This document shows, one piece after another, positions 32,158-45,252 of a DNA stretch of 64,000 nucleotides. The DNA is taken from NCBI GenBank assembly GCA_027186245.1, contig CP114484.1:7472001-7536000 (forward strand), written 5' to 3'. Under the pieces are notes generated by a model that did not search any database, was not told where the DNA came from, and saw only the letters and a program-made list of their open reading frames with translations. Each line of letters starts with the position of its first letter. Within the stretch, counting starts at the first letter, position 1. This stretch comes from Coriaria nepalensis. Its lineage: Eukaryota > Streptophyta > Magnoliopsida > Cucurbitales > Coriariaceae. The position numbers and the translations under genes were made by a program.

Positions 32158-35100
32158 CTAATATTGTACCTTGTCATCGTTGCTAAAATTGAGGCTTTCA
32201 ATACCCCTAATGGCAGTCTCATAATTTCTGATATTTGATGGTGTGTTACGGCTGGAAGATGAACGGATTTGCTCCAAGGGCACGACAGGTGGACTTCTTT
32301 GCCCACTAGAAGTTTTGAAGAGTGCTGCCAAGCTGGCATCTGAGGTTTGACGGCGAGAAGAGTAAGATTCACTTCGACCTGTAACTGCTTCCCGGCTGCT
32401 AGGAATAGCAGCTCGCCTAGATGAACCACCAGATCGCAAAAAATGGGAACTTGATACCTGCGAAGAATTCATATACTGTACTCATTGTTAAATAAAACAT
32501 ATATATACATACATACATATATATATATATATATCTATGTATATATTAATTATGGGTGGCTCCAACAATCTATACATAGAATTGCTGTAGAATTTGTTCT
32601 TTTTGTTATATGATCTGAAGATGTAAACCCATGGTACTACAAAAATGGTAGGACGGGGAGTCACTGAATGTTTGAACGAGATGTCATGCTATGTTACCAT
32701 CTTAGGTTACTACTTGTCCCAGCTGTTATGAAATAGGCTCAACAACTGACATATAAGCATATATCAGGAATTGTTCCAAGAAATTCAAGATTCAGTCCAT
32801 ATATGAATGTCAACTTCACTAAAGTGCAGAATCAAATGCACCAAGACCATGAGACTCTGCATAACCTTAGCTGTGTGTGTGTGTAGATGCTTCAACTTCA
32901 ACCCTCTCTTTGGACTGTTCCATAACGCACCAACTTTTCCTTTATATGAGTAAAGGTGATCCATCCTTCACCATGTACAGTAGTGAAAGAGAACAATGAG
33001 TATCTGACTTAAACTTGACAGAGCAAGCCCTATTTCCCGGTCCTTTTCTTTTTACCATGTAGTAGTATAAACCTAATACTTTCCAATTAGGAGTGGATGA
33101 ATGGCAGAGAATCAGGGGATTTTAACAAATCTTAATGTTATAAAATGTACTTACAGCAGTATCTTTAGCTAAATCTGTGTCATTTGCAACTGGACTTTTT
33201 TGCTTGGATAAGCTTCCTGCACTAACCACAGGTACCGTATTTCTCCTACGGAAAGGATCTGATGATGACCAACCAGTAGGTCGACCTTCCTCCACACCTG
33301 CATCAAAGATATATTGATGATGTCAAACTTCCTGACAATCTGTAATAATAAAACCACTAATTCAGAAGAAAAAGATGAGCTGAACTACCTGATTGTGCAG
33401 GGTTTGCTATAACAGGAGGCATGCCAGAGCTTGGTCCAGCACCACCCTGTGAAAAAATATATTTAGATAAAATTATGCATATTATGGCATACTGTTAAGA
33501 GCAAAATTTTTAGAAGCTAGATAATGTTAGCAGCTTACAATTGGACGAGCAGGTGGATTGATAATCTGTGACTGCTGGTACTTCAAAATGGTCCAATCGA
33601 ACACATAATCAAACTGGAAACCTGATGAAAGAGTTAAATCAATCTTAAATTTAAAATTAAAACAGCTAGATACTTCAAATTCTAGAACAAGCACAAAGAT
33701 TAATAACGATATTGACATACAACATTTTCAAACCTTCACGAATAAAAAGGTCGCAGAAGAGTCTTTTCAGATAAGCATAATCTGGTTTATCATCAAACCT
33801 TAGTGATCGACAATAATGGAAATAAGAAGCAAATTCTGTAGGGTAACCACGACACAGGACCTAATGCAGAACGAAGAGGCAGAAAGATCCCATTCAGTTT
33901 CATAATGTTAGGTTTATAAATGATGGCTTCAAATGCTGTATCTATAGGATTAAATTACCTCGATAGAAGTAGATACTTTCTTTTCACTAATCTTCTCATA
34001 CTTTTGCTTCTTAGTACCTGCTTTCAGTCCCTGCCAAGGAAGACTAAAGATGCAGGGTCATAACTGCACAAATTGAGCGATCAACTGATTAAACAAAAAT
34101 GAATGTTGGACAAAGTACTCACCTTCCTCGTAAAAAATACATTAGAACATATCCAAGTGATTCTAAATCATCTCTGCAGCTTTGTTCTACACATCAGAAA
34201 ACCAATGTAGTGGGTCAAAACTACATAACATTTTATTCAATTATTGGAACATACATGAACCATAGTATATCCTGTTATTTCTGAAAATCTAACACTTGCA
34301 GGCCAGAGGGATTGCCCTTTTCCCACTGGATATTAAACATGAAGAGAGAGAAAGCAAAAGTCATAAATTATCCCAAAAATAAATAACAAATAAAAGGCGA
34401 TACACACCGATTCCAAGATGAGTATTCATGCTAGCATATCTAGCAGTTCCTGTTAAATTCTTATTTTCCCTGCAATGAACAAAATCATGTTGGATGGCCT
34501 AAAATGAAAGAAATAGTTTTGGATCATTAACCTGAAAACCGAACACAATTTATGATAAGAAAATCCAAAGCCAAGGGCGAAGTGAAATAAGAACCAACAA
34601 TATTATGTACATCTGAAAGTAGAAAGGGTTATATAAGTGTGCGTGTGTAAGGCAATGGCAACATGTATCATCACGTAATTAGAGTAAGCTGGGAAAGAGA
34701 TGTCATTACAAGCCTTGATTTTGCAAAAGACTGCAAGAATCAAAACTCTAAACCCTTTAAAGCAAATAAGCTATATCCTTAGAAAAATTTGACAAAATTT
34801 CATGAAACACCATCAGAAATAACAATTTTGAAGGGGATATATTTTGATTTTACCACTGGAGTTTAAGAACCATACATAACTACAAGACTCAGGCAATCTC
34901 TTCCAAAAATAGTAATGAAGAGCCCAAGCTAGGGAAATATCTTTGAGAGGTTCAAACTGATCACAAACTACATATCAAAACCCTCAATGATAAGAGTAAA
35001 CATGTTGTGGACTTGTAGAATAATATAAAAATTCAACTCACCTGTAAGGAATATGCTGATGGGTTGAACTGTCCCTATACTTTTTAGCCAGACCAAAGTC

Positions 35101-36451
35101 AATGATGTAAACCTATAGGAAAGTAAACATTGATTCGACAGATCAACACAGATGATGAATGCAATATCAACGGTTAAAGGAGAAAAATAGTTCTAAAGTA
35201 ATACCTGATTTGCACGCCTCCCTAAGCCCATAAGGAAGTTATCTGGTTTGATATCTCGATGCAGAAATGACTTGGAATGAGCAAATTCAACTCGATTGAT
35301 CTAAAACAAGAACAACACACCTAAGCCTTAATACTGAAAGGAAACTAAAAATGATAAATGACTGCATGAGTGAAACAGAGGTAATACCATTTGATCGGCA
35401 AGCATGAGAACAGTCTTAAGAGACAATTTTCTGCTACAGAAGTTAAATAAATCTTCAAGACTAGGTCCCAGCAAATCCATCACTAGGACATTATAGTCTC
35501 CCTCTACACCAAACCACCTCACATTTGGAATTCCAGCTGCTCGTTGCCAATTGCAAAAGAATTACCAACCAGTATCATGTATAAAAAATAGATAATTATA
35601 GTAGCTTGATAAAACTCGAAAAACAACAAGGAAAAGAAAAGGCCATTACTTCCTCCCTGTAGTATTTTATACAACTTCGATTCATAGAGCAATTGAGGAT
35701 GCTTTGTTTTCACATTTTCCTAAAATGAAGAAACTAGATAAGAAATCATGCAATATAGAAAAGTGTTCTGTAAGAAGAAAAATGCAAATACTAACATCAA
35801 TTATTCTAACAATTCCAACCTAAGAAAACATGGATGGACAAACCAAGTAAGGCGCGGTTTCATTAAATGACTTCTAATGGCCTAAGGAGTTTCAAATGAG
35901 CCAATAATAGCATCTTAGGCATTCGAAGTATGGTAAGTTGAAGGAGAGTTAAATGCGTATGTGTATGAAGACCATTTCATGGACTATAATAATAATATAT
36001 TGCATCAGTCATCCTTTTTTCATTTCGTTATTTCTTAATCCTTGAAGACAATTAGATTATTTATTTCTACTCTCTACCACTTTATTTACAGTATAAATGA
36101 CGAAAAACAGAGAAACTGAAATTACACAATTGGTCTCTTATATGGAAATGAAAAGCAGATCCCCAACTATTCCAGTAGAACTCCAAAGACCACGAATCAA
36201 TACAAGAGAAAACGACAGTTCAGTATAAAGTGAAAAAAAAAAACTCACCAGCTTAATTGCAACCTCCTCATGCGTCTGGATATTAGAACCTGAGACAACA
36301 TAATTAAACGAATCAACAGGAAAAGTATTATCAGTGAACAAAAAATAGCAAGAGCCATCCGAGAAAACAACAAACCCAGATAGATCTCTCCAAACGATCC
36401 ACTACCGATCTTCCGTCCGAGTCGAAATTTGTTCCCAACTCGGGGCTCCAT
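32158..36451 (-). CDS. CKL: Casein kinase 1-like Ser/Thr protein kinase, 14 coding exons, 474 aa
   Basis: Coding exons, in order: 36376-36451, 36249-36289, 35650-35719, 35388-35536, 35205-35300, 35042-35112, 34408-34469, 34123-34186, 33959-34043, 33734-33860, 33539-33621, 33389-33446, 33155-33297, 32158-32457. All boundaries are GT-AG and the frame closes at TAG. Start is [20 protein letters not shown]; an upstream in-frame ATG adds only three residues. The kinase domain (about 9-278) has the glycine loop, VAIKL lysine at 38, HRDIKPDN (Asp128), DFG (149-151) and [13 protein letters not shown]. The Ser/Arg-rich tail (about 309-474) ends [20 protein letters not shown], typical of plant CKL proteins. 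Acid-directed kinase, probably cytosolic and nuclear. Two usually basic positions read Cys: 192 (QSCRDD) and 274 (LFCDLF). CT-rich text near 36,680 is likely 5' UTR. Confidence 0.93.
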
Positions 36452-37500
36452 CACACACACCCAAACCTCTCTCTCTCTATCTCAGAATCAACAATCACAA
36501 CCCAAACCCTATCCCTAACTACTATAAACGCGTAAAACGGAGCAATATGAAAGCCTATCAACGCCTCGAAGTGACAACTACATCTCATGATAGATTTCGA
36601 AAGCAGTGAAAATAAGAGGAAGACGAATGCGAAGAAAGGTTAAAATAAAAATAAAAAAAGCTAAAAGTATTCAAGATTCTCTCCCCCTCTCTCTGGCTCA
36701 AGAAATTTTAGGGTAGCAGTAAAGAGAGAATCAGAGAAGGAAGAAGAAGTAAAGGAGGAAGCAGATGGAGAAGAAGGATTGGAAAAGAAGGCAGGTAGAC
36801 GGTGAAAGGCAGAATTATTGTTCATTATTATGAGTTATAATGATTAATTAACGATACGCTGCCGTTGGGAATGACAAATGCTGCCTTACCGTTTCATTTT
36901 TGCCGTTTCGGTTAAGGGACCCGTTGGTTTGGAGTTAGGACCACCGAATGGGCCTTTAGGTTAATAATTTGGTAAAATTACAAATGATTTTCTTTTTTTG
37001 GCTATCGGGTTAATGGACTTTTTGAAAAAAACTTGTTGAGTAAAAGGTATTTAAAAAACTTTTTTTGATAAATTAGCTTTCAGATTTTATATTTAAAAAA
37101 AATTAATGAAAACATATGAAATTATGAAATTGTCTTTTATCTTTATCTTTAGATAGTTAGAACGTTAAGATAAAAAAATCTAAATATCTAACTAATTTTG
37201 ATTCCTCTAAATAGATCGTTTGATCAAAAACTCATATTTCACATTTCCGACTTTACTCGAATCGATCGTACTTTGATTTATTTACTAATTTTATCAGTAA
37301 GCTTCATGTTTTTTAATCGAACACAATTTGAATCAGCAAGCTTAAGTTTTTTGTTATTGATTTCTCTTTGAATAGTTGATTGATCATTATAATCGAAATA
37401 AAATATATATTATTCTTTGTATTATATTTATACGTGATTCTTGTTCTGCAACGAACACAAAAGAATTTGTATCTAGTATTCCATGGCATGATCTGTCATC
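36452..37500. other. CKL promoter and 5' UTR, then intergenic DNA
   Basis: Purine-rich text near 36,720-36,810 (plus strand) corresponds to a CT-rich leader for the minus-strand kinase gene. Beyond about 36,830 a TAATGATTAATTAACG-like stretch and a moderately GC-rich patch (36,850-36,960) could be core promoter, but no exact TATA box can be assigned. 36,960-37,500 is AT-rich and without a supported gene. Confidence 0.5.
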
Positions 37501-37506
37501 GGGTTA

Positions 37507-37640
37507 TCGAGACGTACTCGATGCCTTCAATAGGTGAATACTAGACATACTTGATACCTTCAGTAGGTGAATGCTCGACGTACTCAACGCCTTCAATAAG
37601 TGGAGTGCTCGACGTACTCGACGCCTTCAATTGGTGAAGT
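37507..37640 (+). repeat. Minisatellite, about 33-bp unit, four copies
   Basis: Four successive variants of CGACGTACTCGACGCCTTCA followed by ATAGGTGAATGCT begin near 37,510, 37,543, 37,577 and 37,610. The region is CpG-rich, unlike its surroundings. A shorter GAGTCGTC tandem run lies just beyond at about 37,727-37,750. Confidence 0.8.
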
Positions 37641-38600
37641 GCTCGAAAGGCTCGACGGGATCGACGCCTCGACACATCGACATACTGAATGCCTTCAAAT
37701 ATGAGTAGTATTATGGGTCGAGTACCCGTCGAGTCGTCGAGTCGTCGAGTCATCGGATACATTGGGCCCATCGGGTCCTTATTTATTTTCTTAATTTTTT
37801 ATTCTCTTAATTCAAGATTACTTATTTCTATTTATTTATATTTTTTAAAGAAATTGAGAGTTTTTTCATAATATGCTTCAATGGTGAATGGAATGAGAGT
37901 ATGAACCAAAATGAGAATCAAAATTCATGGTATTGGCATTCAAATTGCAAAGAGAGATCGACTGGAGCTTTGGTATAATTTAATATCACTTATAGTTAGT
38001 TGTTGGATATCATGTACGATTCTATCGACAATAATCAGAATGAATTTAGATTGAAAATATCATACAAATCTGTTTGTACATTATGCCCTTCGCCGATATA
38101 TATAAAAAATGACTAAAATGTGAAAGGGTTTATCCGGCACTTGTAATGTATAAGAGAAAAAATATTCACTATATGGTATGTTGCTTCCGAAGGTGGAAGG
38201 AGATTCATGTGGTGGAGAGCATCATCAATTTTATAACCTTTGTAATAATCATAGTCTTTGTAGGAGTGATGTGCCTCATATTGATAATCCTCATGAGGAT
38301 TATAAGAGTGACATATATGTGGTTCCTGCTACTAATCATGATGAATTTTTTTAGAATGGTCAAGGTAATGACATAAATGACATCGAGATAAGGATGCAAA
38401 AAAAAGTGATGATGAAGAGACTAAGAATGCATATGATCACGACGAGTGTGAGGGAATGCAGGTAGAATGTGGTATTAATAACTTCAATGAGGCCAACCTT
38501 GCAAATCAGAGGTACGATGATGACTTCTTCACGAGAGTAATACTGACCAAAACTTTATTGCAACCATCAGCCCATGCATCACCAGATGAGATGCAGCCAT
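37641..38600. other. Flank of MULE relic 2
   Basis: No intact gene. Broken plus-strand reading (DVPHIDNPHEDYKSDIYVVP near 38,260-38,340) may be the N-terminal variable part of the MULE transposase that follows. A GAGTCGTC tandem lies near 37,730, with AT-rich text after it. Confidence 0.4.
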
Positions 38601-38639
38601 GTGTACCACATACAGCTGACGAGATGCCTTCATGATCAC

Positions 38640-40200
38640 TACGTTTAATTAATGAGATGTCTTCATCACCGCATGTACCGCATTTAATTAACGAGATGCC
38701 TCCATCACAGCGTGTACCGTGTTTAATTGACGAGATGCCTTCATCATCGCGTGTACCACATTCATCTGATGAGATGGCTCTACCATCACCGCGTGTACCA
38801 AGTTCACTTGCTAAGATGTCTCCATCATCACTGCGTATACAGCATTCATCACAATCTGAAAATAATATTGGAGATGATGATTTTAGTCTCCCCATTGCTA
38901 CCCAGGACTCTATATGCGTTTCAAGAAATTCAATTTTGATTATCTCTTCCCAATCTAGTGTAGTGCGTTTTATGTTAAAACAATATTTTATATCAAAGAA
39001 CGAATTAAAGGCTAGCCTACATATGCTCGCTATGCAACGAAATTTTGAGTTCAAGGTTAAGAAGTCGAATAAGACTATGTTTGTAGTCGTGTGCATGAAT
39101 CCAAATTGCAAGTGGCGACTTCGTGCTATGGGAAATAAGAATTCTTTATTTTTCCTAATTCAAATGTTTAAAGATGAGCACACATGTTATCGTTTATTCA
39201 AGCAAGGTAAACATCGGCAAACATCTGCATCTATGATTGGACGACATATGATGGCCAAGTACAAAGGGTGTAACAAGACTCCTAAAACGCCATCTATCAT
39301 TAATATTGTCTGAAATGATATCAGTGTACATATTATATATTTGAAGGCATAGAAATCTAGATCAGTTGCACATGACCTCATTCAGAGTACGGTTGAGGAT
39401 AATTACAAACATTTAGCATATTAGGTAGGCATGGTAAAAGTGGTTAATTTGGGTACTGTGATTACACTCCAGACAGATGGAAATAACAGATTTTTGTATT
39501 TTTTTTCTTGGCTTTTGGAGCATCTATCAAAGGGTTTCAATTTCTTCGAAGGGTTATTTGTATCGATGGAACCTTTTTGAAGTGCAAACACAAAAGCACT
39601 CCTTTGGCAGCAACGGCCCAAGATGGGTAAACAAATATATATATCCATTAGCCTGGGCTATAGTTGATTTAGAGAATGATAAATTATGGACTTGGTTCTT
39701 GAGCAAACTGAAGGGCTTGATCCCCAATGCCGCCAATTTGGTTTTCGTATCTGATCGGGCAAAGAGTATTAATAATTCTATATGGAACGTTTACCCAAAT
39801 GCGAAATATGGTGCATACACATAACACCTCGACCAAAACATCAAGGCTAGATTCAAGTGTGGTAGGATTATCGATCTATTTAATAAGGCAGCCAAAGCGT
39901 ACAAGGTTCACGAATTTGATACATACTTCAATGAGATAAAGCTACAACAATCCGGTATGGCAACATACCTTGAGACTGCTGGTTTTGAACATTGGTCAAG
40001 AGCTCATTTCAATAGTGTTCAGTACGACATAATGACTAATAATATTGCAAAGTCTCTTAACGCTTCATTGAAGGATGTGCGTGACAATCCAATTATAGCA
40101 TTGCTCGATATTATCAAGAAGACAATGAATACTTAGTTCTACAACCGACAGAGTAGTTTGCGAGGGTCCGAAGGAGAAAGTCGTAGATTTTGTGATTCTA
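38640..40200 (+). pseudogene. MULE (mudrA-type) transposase relic 2
   Basis: A variable region with degenerate repeats (DEMPSSSRVPH-type units at 38,650-38,850, coding for Ser/Pro-rich text) is followed by a Mutator N-terminal DNA-binding domain (EFKVKKSNKTMFVVVCM, NPNCKWRLRAMGNKN, MFKDEHTCYRLFKQGKHR). The catalytic region contains VICIDGTFLKCKHKST, WAIVDLENDKLWTWFLSKL and LVFVSDRAKSI. The end reads HEFDTYFNEI, then FEHWSRAHFNSVQYDIMTNN and IAKSLNASLKDV. The SWIM finger is missing and stops interrupt (39,311 TGA, stops in the 39.4-39.8 kb region). It has the same domain order and several identical blocks as the relic at 18.8-20.3 kb. Confidence 0.88.
38657..38850 (+). repeat. Short tandem coding repeat of about 42-48 bp within MULE relic 2
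   Basis: Repeated units of the type GACGAGATGCCTTCATCA followed by CGTGTACC occur about five to six times, each giving a Ser/Pro-rich peptide with DEMPSS and RVPH. They sit just before the conserved DNA-binding domain, in the usually variable N-terminal part. Confidence 0.7.
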
Positions 40201-43110
40201 TAATCTGAATAGGCTTTGTCTTCTTAAGGAGACCCTACTCACACATAAAAGGCACACACTTGTGGTGGTACAGCCTAAGCTTCTAGGCAAGAGTCATCCA
40301 AGATAGAAAGAAGTGGTACTAACTACAAAAATTTCACTCGAACTAATGACCCATATAAGGAGAGCATGTCGCATGGGAAGAATTAGCGTTTAATGCAGGC
40401 ATTACTGCAAGCAGGCATTATCATAGTAAATGGACATGACAATTAGTGGAGAGTATAGAGTACCACTCCAAGCGTGACTCATCTAAGGGTTCAAAACATG
40501 TGACAACGGATGCGAACGGTACTAAATGGTGGGTTGGTGAACCAATAGGAACACCAGGGGCATACATATCTTTTTAATCGAAAGAGTGGTTGAACCAAGG
40601 AAGCAACCATACTGACTAAAGCTAGAAGAAGCATAAGGACTGACTATCAGATAGAATGGAAGAGAGGGAAGGGAGCTCAATCGGTATATCAAAGGGCGCT
40701 CATACCTAGCCTATTTCATTCTGTCCATTAGGTGGTTCATCAGAGCAGCTAGAGCCCTAACCCTCGCCTAGTATAAAGCAGGGGTGTACTAGGGAATATG
40801 GTGCCAAAAGAATCACTATTCGATAAGCCAACAATGGATCAAACTTCAAAATAATCCAAGCAAACTCTAACCCCGAAACTACGACTAAGCATAGGTATAG
40901 AGGCTTTTTTTATAGTATCTCTTATCATAGTACAAGATCTTTGATTTGCAATATGAGTCTCTCTCTGAAGAGCCCTTTGTTGACCGAACTTACTGTTATG
41001 AAGGCAAGTAACCATAATGAAGTAGGGCTTCTAAGTGTGTGGTGTGTTTCAGGCTCTAATAAACGAGTCAAGATTTCTCATCTCAGGAACAAGTCGACTA
41101 ATGCAATGGGGCATATTTGATCTTCCGATCGTTGATCTAGTTGAAAATTAGCAAATGACATTTCTCTGTAAATAAGGAAAGAAAGGCTAGTCTTACTAAA
41201 ACTGAACCTGGCTAGGGCCCCCCTCCTCCAATCCTTCGGCAGAACATTATGTGGCCGTGATGACTTTCCATAGGTCTCTCGTTGAAATGAGAAGGTAGCG
41301 AAACAACGGTTGGTGTGCAGTCAACTATGTCGAACCTCACTATGTCCCCTTAATTAGGAATTATTAAGATTTATCTTTTATAGGTGAATAAGGCTTTCTG
41401 TGTAATCTGAGGAGATTCATTTCTTCTTTATTCTAATTACATATAATAATTATATGTAATCGAACTAGCTTTGCACCATCCTATCATAGCGCTAAAAAGG
41501 AGTCCCTAGTTGTATCGACTATTGTGTCTTCAGCATAGAAAGCAGTAGTAGTCACCACAAAGGGGTTAGGTTCGCTCGAAGCCTTCGTGAGCCCTACGTT
41601 CGAAACTTCAACACAATCACTCCTTAATATTAGTTGCTCATTGCTATAACTTCTCTTTGGCTCACCCCTATCTCTAATGGGACTTACTCACTTCTCTTGC
41701 TCTTGTTCAGTAACGGTTTCTTCATTCTTTAGATAGCAAGGCGAGAGCTCTGAACTTTCATTTGGGTCTTTAGTTCAAAATCTCGACACTGCTAGCAAAG
41801 CTCTACAATAGAGCATTTCCATTATTTCTATCATAGAACCAACTGCTCTCTCTCTTTCCGGCTTAGCCTACCTTATCTTCCCCTAGTCTACAAAAGCTAC
41901 GAAGGAAGAAGAGCACAACCATCACTTGCAAAGCGAACAAAGAAAAAATGTTCAAAAAAAATAAAAGGTGCACTCTCCATTCTTTGGTGCCCTTTGATCT
42001 AGAGGTGAAGGTGTGGTGCCTATCAAAATCACAAAAGGTGCAAAACTGGATCTGCGTCAAATGAAAAGTGTCTTCTGCATTGTCTTGTTTCGTCTCTAGA
42101 ACATTAATCTGGGAAGTTAGCCTTTCTTCTTTCTTTTCTGAAGTAGGGCCCACCGTTATCATGTTGCAAGATGAAACCTCTTGGTTTTCATCTGAGAAGT
42201 GGTTTTGTTGCTCTCTTGGATTTCAGGTGGTTCGCGAGGGTGACCAGAACCCTTAATTCTTGCTTTGCTTCTACATTCCTATCTCGAAATAATGACTCGA
42301 GTTTGTATAAGCATTTTTTACACTGCCTTATTTCGTGTCATGCTCTTTATCCCCCTTCCATTTGTCTAAATGTGATCTAAGCAAGTTCAAGAGCCTGAAG
42401 AGCGTATCTGCCAAATCTGATTATCTCAAGAAGATATAACTACAATTTTTCCTCTATGGTGTTTATGAAATAAGGTTATTTTAGGGTTCTAGTTTATGGT
42501 TCTTTCTCAATTCCATCTCTACTACAGAACCGGACATAAGACTTTCTTCTCATCCAGCTTTTCGAGAATGAAAAGATTAAAACGAAAGATACGTGTATTT
42601 AATGAATAATATACTTAATTATGGGATTCCTTGAGAATTTATCTAATTCATTAGAAATATGTATAGCTTTTCTTGATATAGAGCTTAAACTTAATTAAAG
42701 ATGACTCTTACTCGCCCTTCTTTCGAGGGAAGGACTTGCAAGAAGGACTTGCTTTGTTATTAAGTGAAACTCCTCAAGTAGAGTTACATATACATGAATT
42801 CGAGCCATCAACATCAAGGCTGGTCATAGAACAAGCAACAAATTGAGAGTTGATCATAGTTTTGTGGTCTACGAGAAGAAGTCCTGAACTCTTGAACTAA
42901 AGGAGCAGTATCTTGCACACTGAAACAAAGATTCAAAGAAGGCCAATTAACAAGATGATTCAATGAAAGTCCCTAACGCATCAATGCCAAAGCGCTTAAG
43001 GGGGAAGATATTTCTTTAAAGGATGGGAAGAGATTTATCTAAGACAGAAGGATGGGAAGAGAAGGGATTAAAACAGGACGAATTAGCTTAACGAATGCCT
43101 ATCTCAACAC
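40201..43110. other. Gene-free stretch of distinct composition, possible mitochondrial (NUMT-like) insert
   Basis: From about 40.2 kb the sequence loses its A/T homopolymer tracts and becomes visibly less AT-rich, with text typical of plant mitochondrial intergenic DNA (for example near 41,500-41,650 and 42,960-43,100). No intact gene, tRNA or rRNA was recognised. Open frames at 41,863-42,162 (-) and 42,068-42,256 (+) overlap antisense and have no known domain. Organellar origin is only an impression from composition and style. It lies against the 3' end of MULE relic 2 and before LTR-like copy D. Confidence 0.35.
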
Positions 43111-44830
43111 CGGAAAATATTATAAGTGTTTATAATTTGACGAACTCTTTCAAAAAATTATAAAATCTTATAATACATCAATATATGAGTTCAATTCTAA
43201 TGCATTCAAGTTAATTTAAAGTTCATAAAAATTTGAATTTTACTGGACATATGTTCTCATTCAATATCTCATATTAAAATTAAATACTCAACTGCATATT
43301 AATTGAACCCCATCATTGATTGATTTTAAATTTAATATCTTACAACTCTTGTAATATATTTAATTCAATCCAATCATTATTAATACCCAAACATCAAGTT
43401 CTAATGATTTTTGAACTTTTCAAAACCTTAAGGCTCATTTCTCAAAATAAAAAAATTTACCCATTAACAACCCCACTACCATCCAAGAGGGACATCGGAA
43501 CTGACTCAACACCACCGCCTTATCACGGGCATCGGCTTCCGCTATATGTCACCGGTGACCTGCGGCTATAGGCAGCGTCACAACCATGGTGGTGGTGGAA
43601 TATATCTAAACTCAACCCGATCTATTGGTTATACTTCCTATATGTTTTCAGGTTCAATAAACATAAAAATCAAGTCTAGAATATGTTTTCGAAAAATAGA
43701 CTTGTAATATCTAGACTTTTGACTAACTATCAAGATACTACATTTATATACTATGTGTGATTTCTCAACACATCTCAACACTCTAGGCCAATTTCAAACT
43801 CTTAAACTAGTAAAGAAAAGAAGGAATATACCTAATCTAACACTCTGTCGAGAACTGGACGGTTCTCCACCCAAACCGCTACCCATCGTCGCCCGTCGCT
43901 ATTGGATCGATGTCGTTCCTGCTATCTGTCGCTGCCCAAAACCATTTCTTATAGAGTTCCAAGTTATCACCAACCTCTATCATTAATCCACACGGGTAAC
44001 AACTTGAGAAGGGATTACATGGTTACAAACTCAACTCTTTGAGTTTTGGCTTAGAGAAGAAGAAAGATGGAGAGAAGATGATGAAGAACGGTCTCTTCTC
44101 TCTCTCTCTCTCTCTCTCTATGTGCTGCAATGGGGTGTTCAATATGCCCTAGGGTTGCTACTTGTTCCTTTTTATAAGGGACATGAGCCCTTGGGACAAG
44201 CCCAAATGGACTTCTAAGGTCCGGTTAACATTTAAATTTGTTTGAATACCTAAAAGTCCGTCTTAATTTACGTTTTTTGAAAATTAAAATAAAATTTTAT
44301 TATTTCAAATAAATATCCAATTTTACTATGTAAAATAACAAACTTTAATTTAAGCCTAGTTAGACCCATTAAGTCTTTAATGATCAATCAAACTTAATTT
44401 GACCTGAAAAATATTTTATGACTTAATAATCATTAAATCTTTATTTAATAATTATCGTTATCAAAATAATATTTTTCTTATTAATTATTTAATTTTTAAT
44501 TAAATTTAAATCACATTTTGGTTTTGCTAGCAGTATGAGTATGATCTAGACTCAACAAATTAAATTAACTAATTTTTTAATTTTTTAAATCAAGTTTACT
44601 ATGAATAAGTCAAAACTTTTCAATTTAGAATCCAACTTAAATTCAATCGACTTTTGTGTGTGACTAGATAGATTTTATATTATACTAGTAGGTGAATCAC
44701 ATGATATCTTTTTGAGTAGACTATTTGACCTTGAAATATTTTTAAATCAAATAATCAACATAATCATTTTTTATGATTATGTTGACTTAAACTACTGAAC
44801 TCTAGTTGACCTGTAACAAATATATATAAA
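43111..44830 (-). mobile_element. LTR-like copy D, diverged relative of palindrome arm A
   Basis: Several blocks match the left palindrome arm in the same orientation: GTGTGTGACTAGATAG with CTAGTAGGTGAATCACAT (44,655-44,710) against 5096-5145, TTTATGATTATGTTGACTTAAA against 5227-5245, and GGGACATGAGCCCTTGGGA against the 4740s. Two GC-rich patches (43,495-43,600 and 43,850-43,960) lie where arm B has its duplicated GC patches. A (CT)n tract lies at about 44,094-44,119. No coding sequence survives. Confidence 0.5.
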
Positions 44831-45252
44831 ATATATATATATAGAGTTATTGTTGGTTTAAAAGTGAATCAACATGTTTAAACAATTGTATCATTTCATA
44901 TCCAATCATACACGTCATTAATTTTAAAGGGACAACAATCCTTACTCTTTTCAATTTCTGATAAGTGTATCACATCAACAGATGAGCCTACTCTTAATAT
45001 TGTTGCAACGATATGAGATCAGAGAACCATAAGCAGGTCTACCACGCAAACGACCATCTTTACACTGTAAAATGATAGACACAACTCTCCAGTTTTGAAT
45101 GCAAGTTTGTACCATTTCTACAAGCCTTTTTCCAAATCTATGCAAAATCTAATGTACATTATACAAATATTATGGATCCAAATTCCCCACTCTGACAATA
45201 TATAGCCGCCACCCCCCAAAAAAAAACCCCCTGAGCAATATCATTGATACTA
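44831..45252. other. 3' flank of the P4-ATPase gene
   Basis: No gene. It holds a TATATA tract at about 44,820-44,845 and C and A homopolymers near 45,210-45,230. On the minus strand it would contain the 3' UTR of the flippase gene. No polyadenylation site is assigned. Confidence 0.5.

Noticed and set aside
38506..39111. Minus-strand open frame of 201 codons with repeated GTRGDGG-type text
   Set aside because: It is antisense to the tandem coding repeat and DNA-binding domain of MULE relic 2. The repeats keep it open, and no domain is recognised.
41863..42256. Overlapping open frames on both strands as a novel gene
   Set aside because: Neither has a recognisable domain or splice structure. 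They overlap each other antisense, and the surrounding 3 kb looks non-coding.
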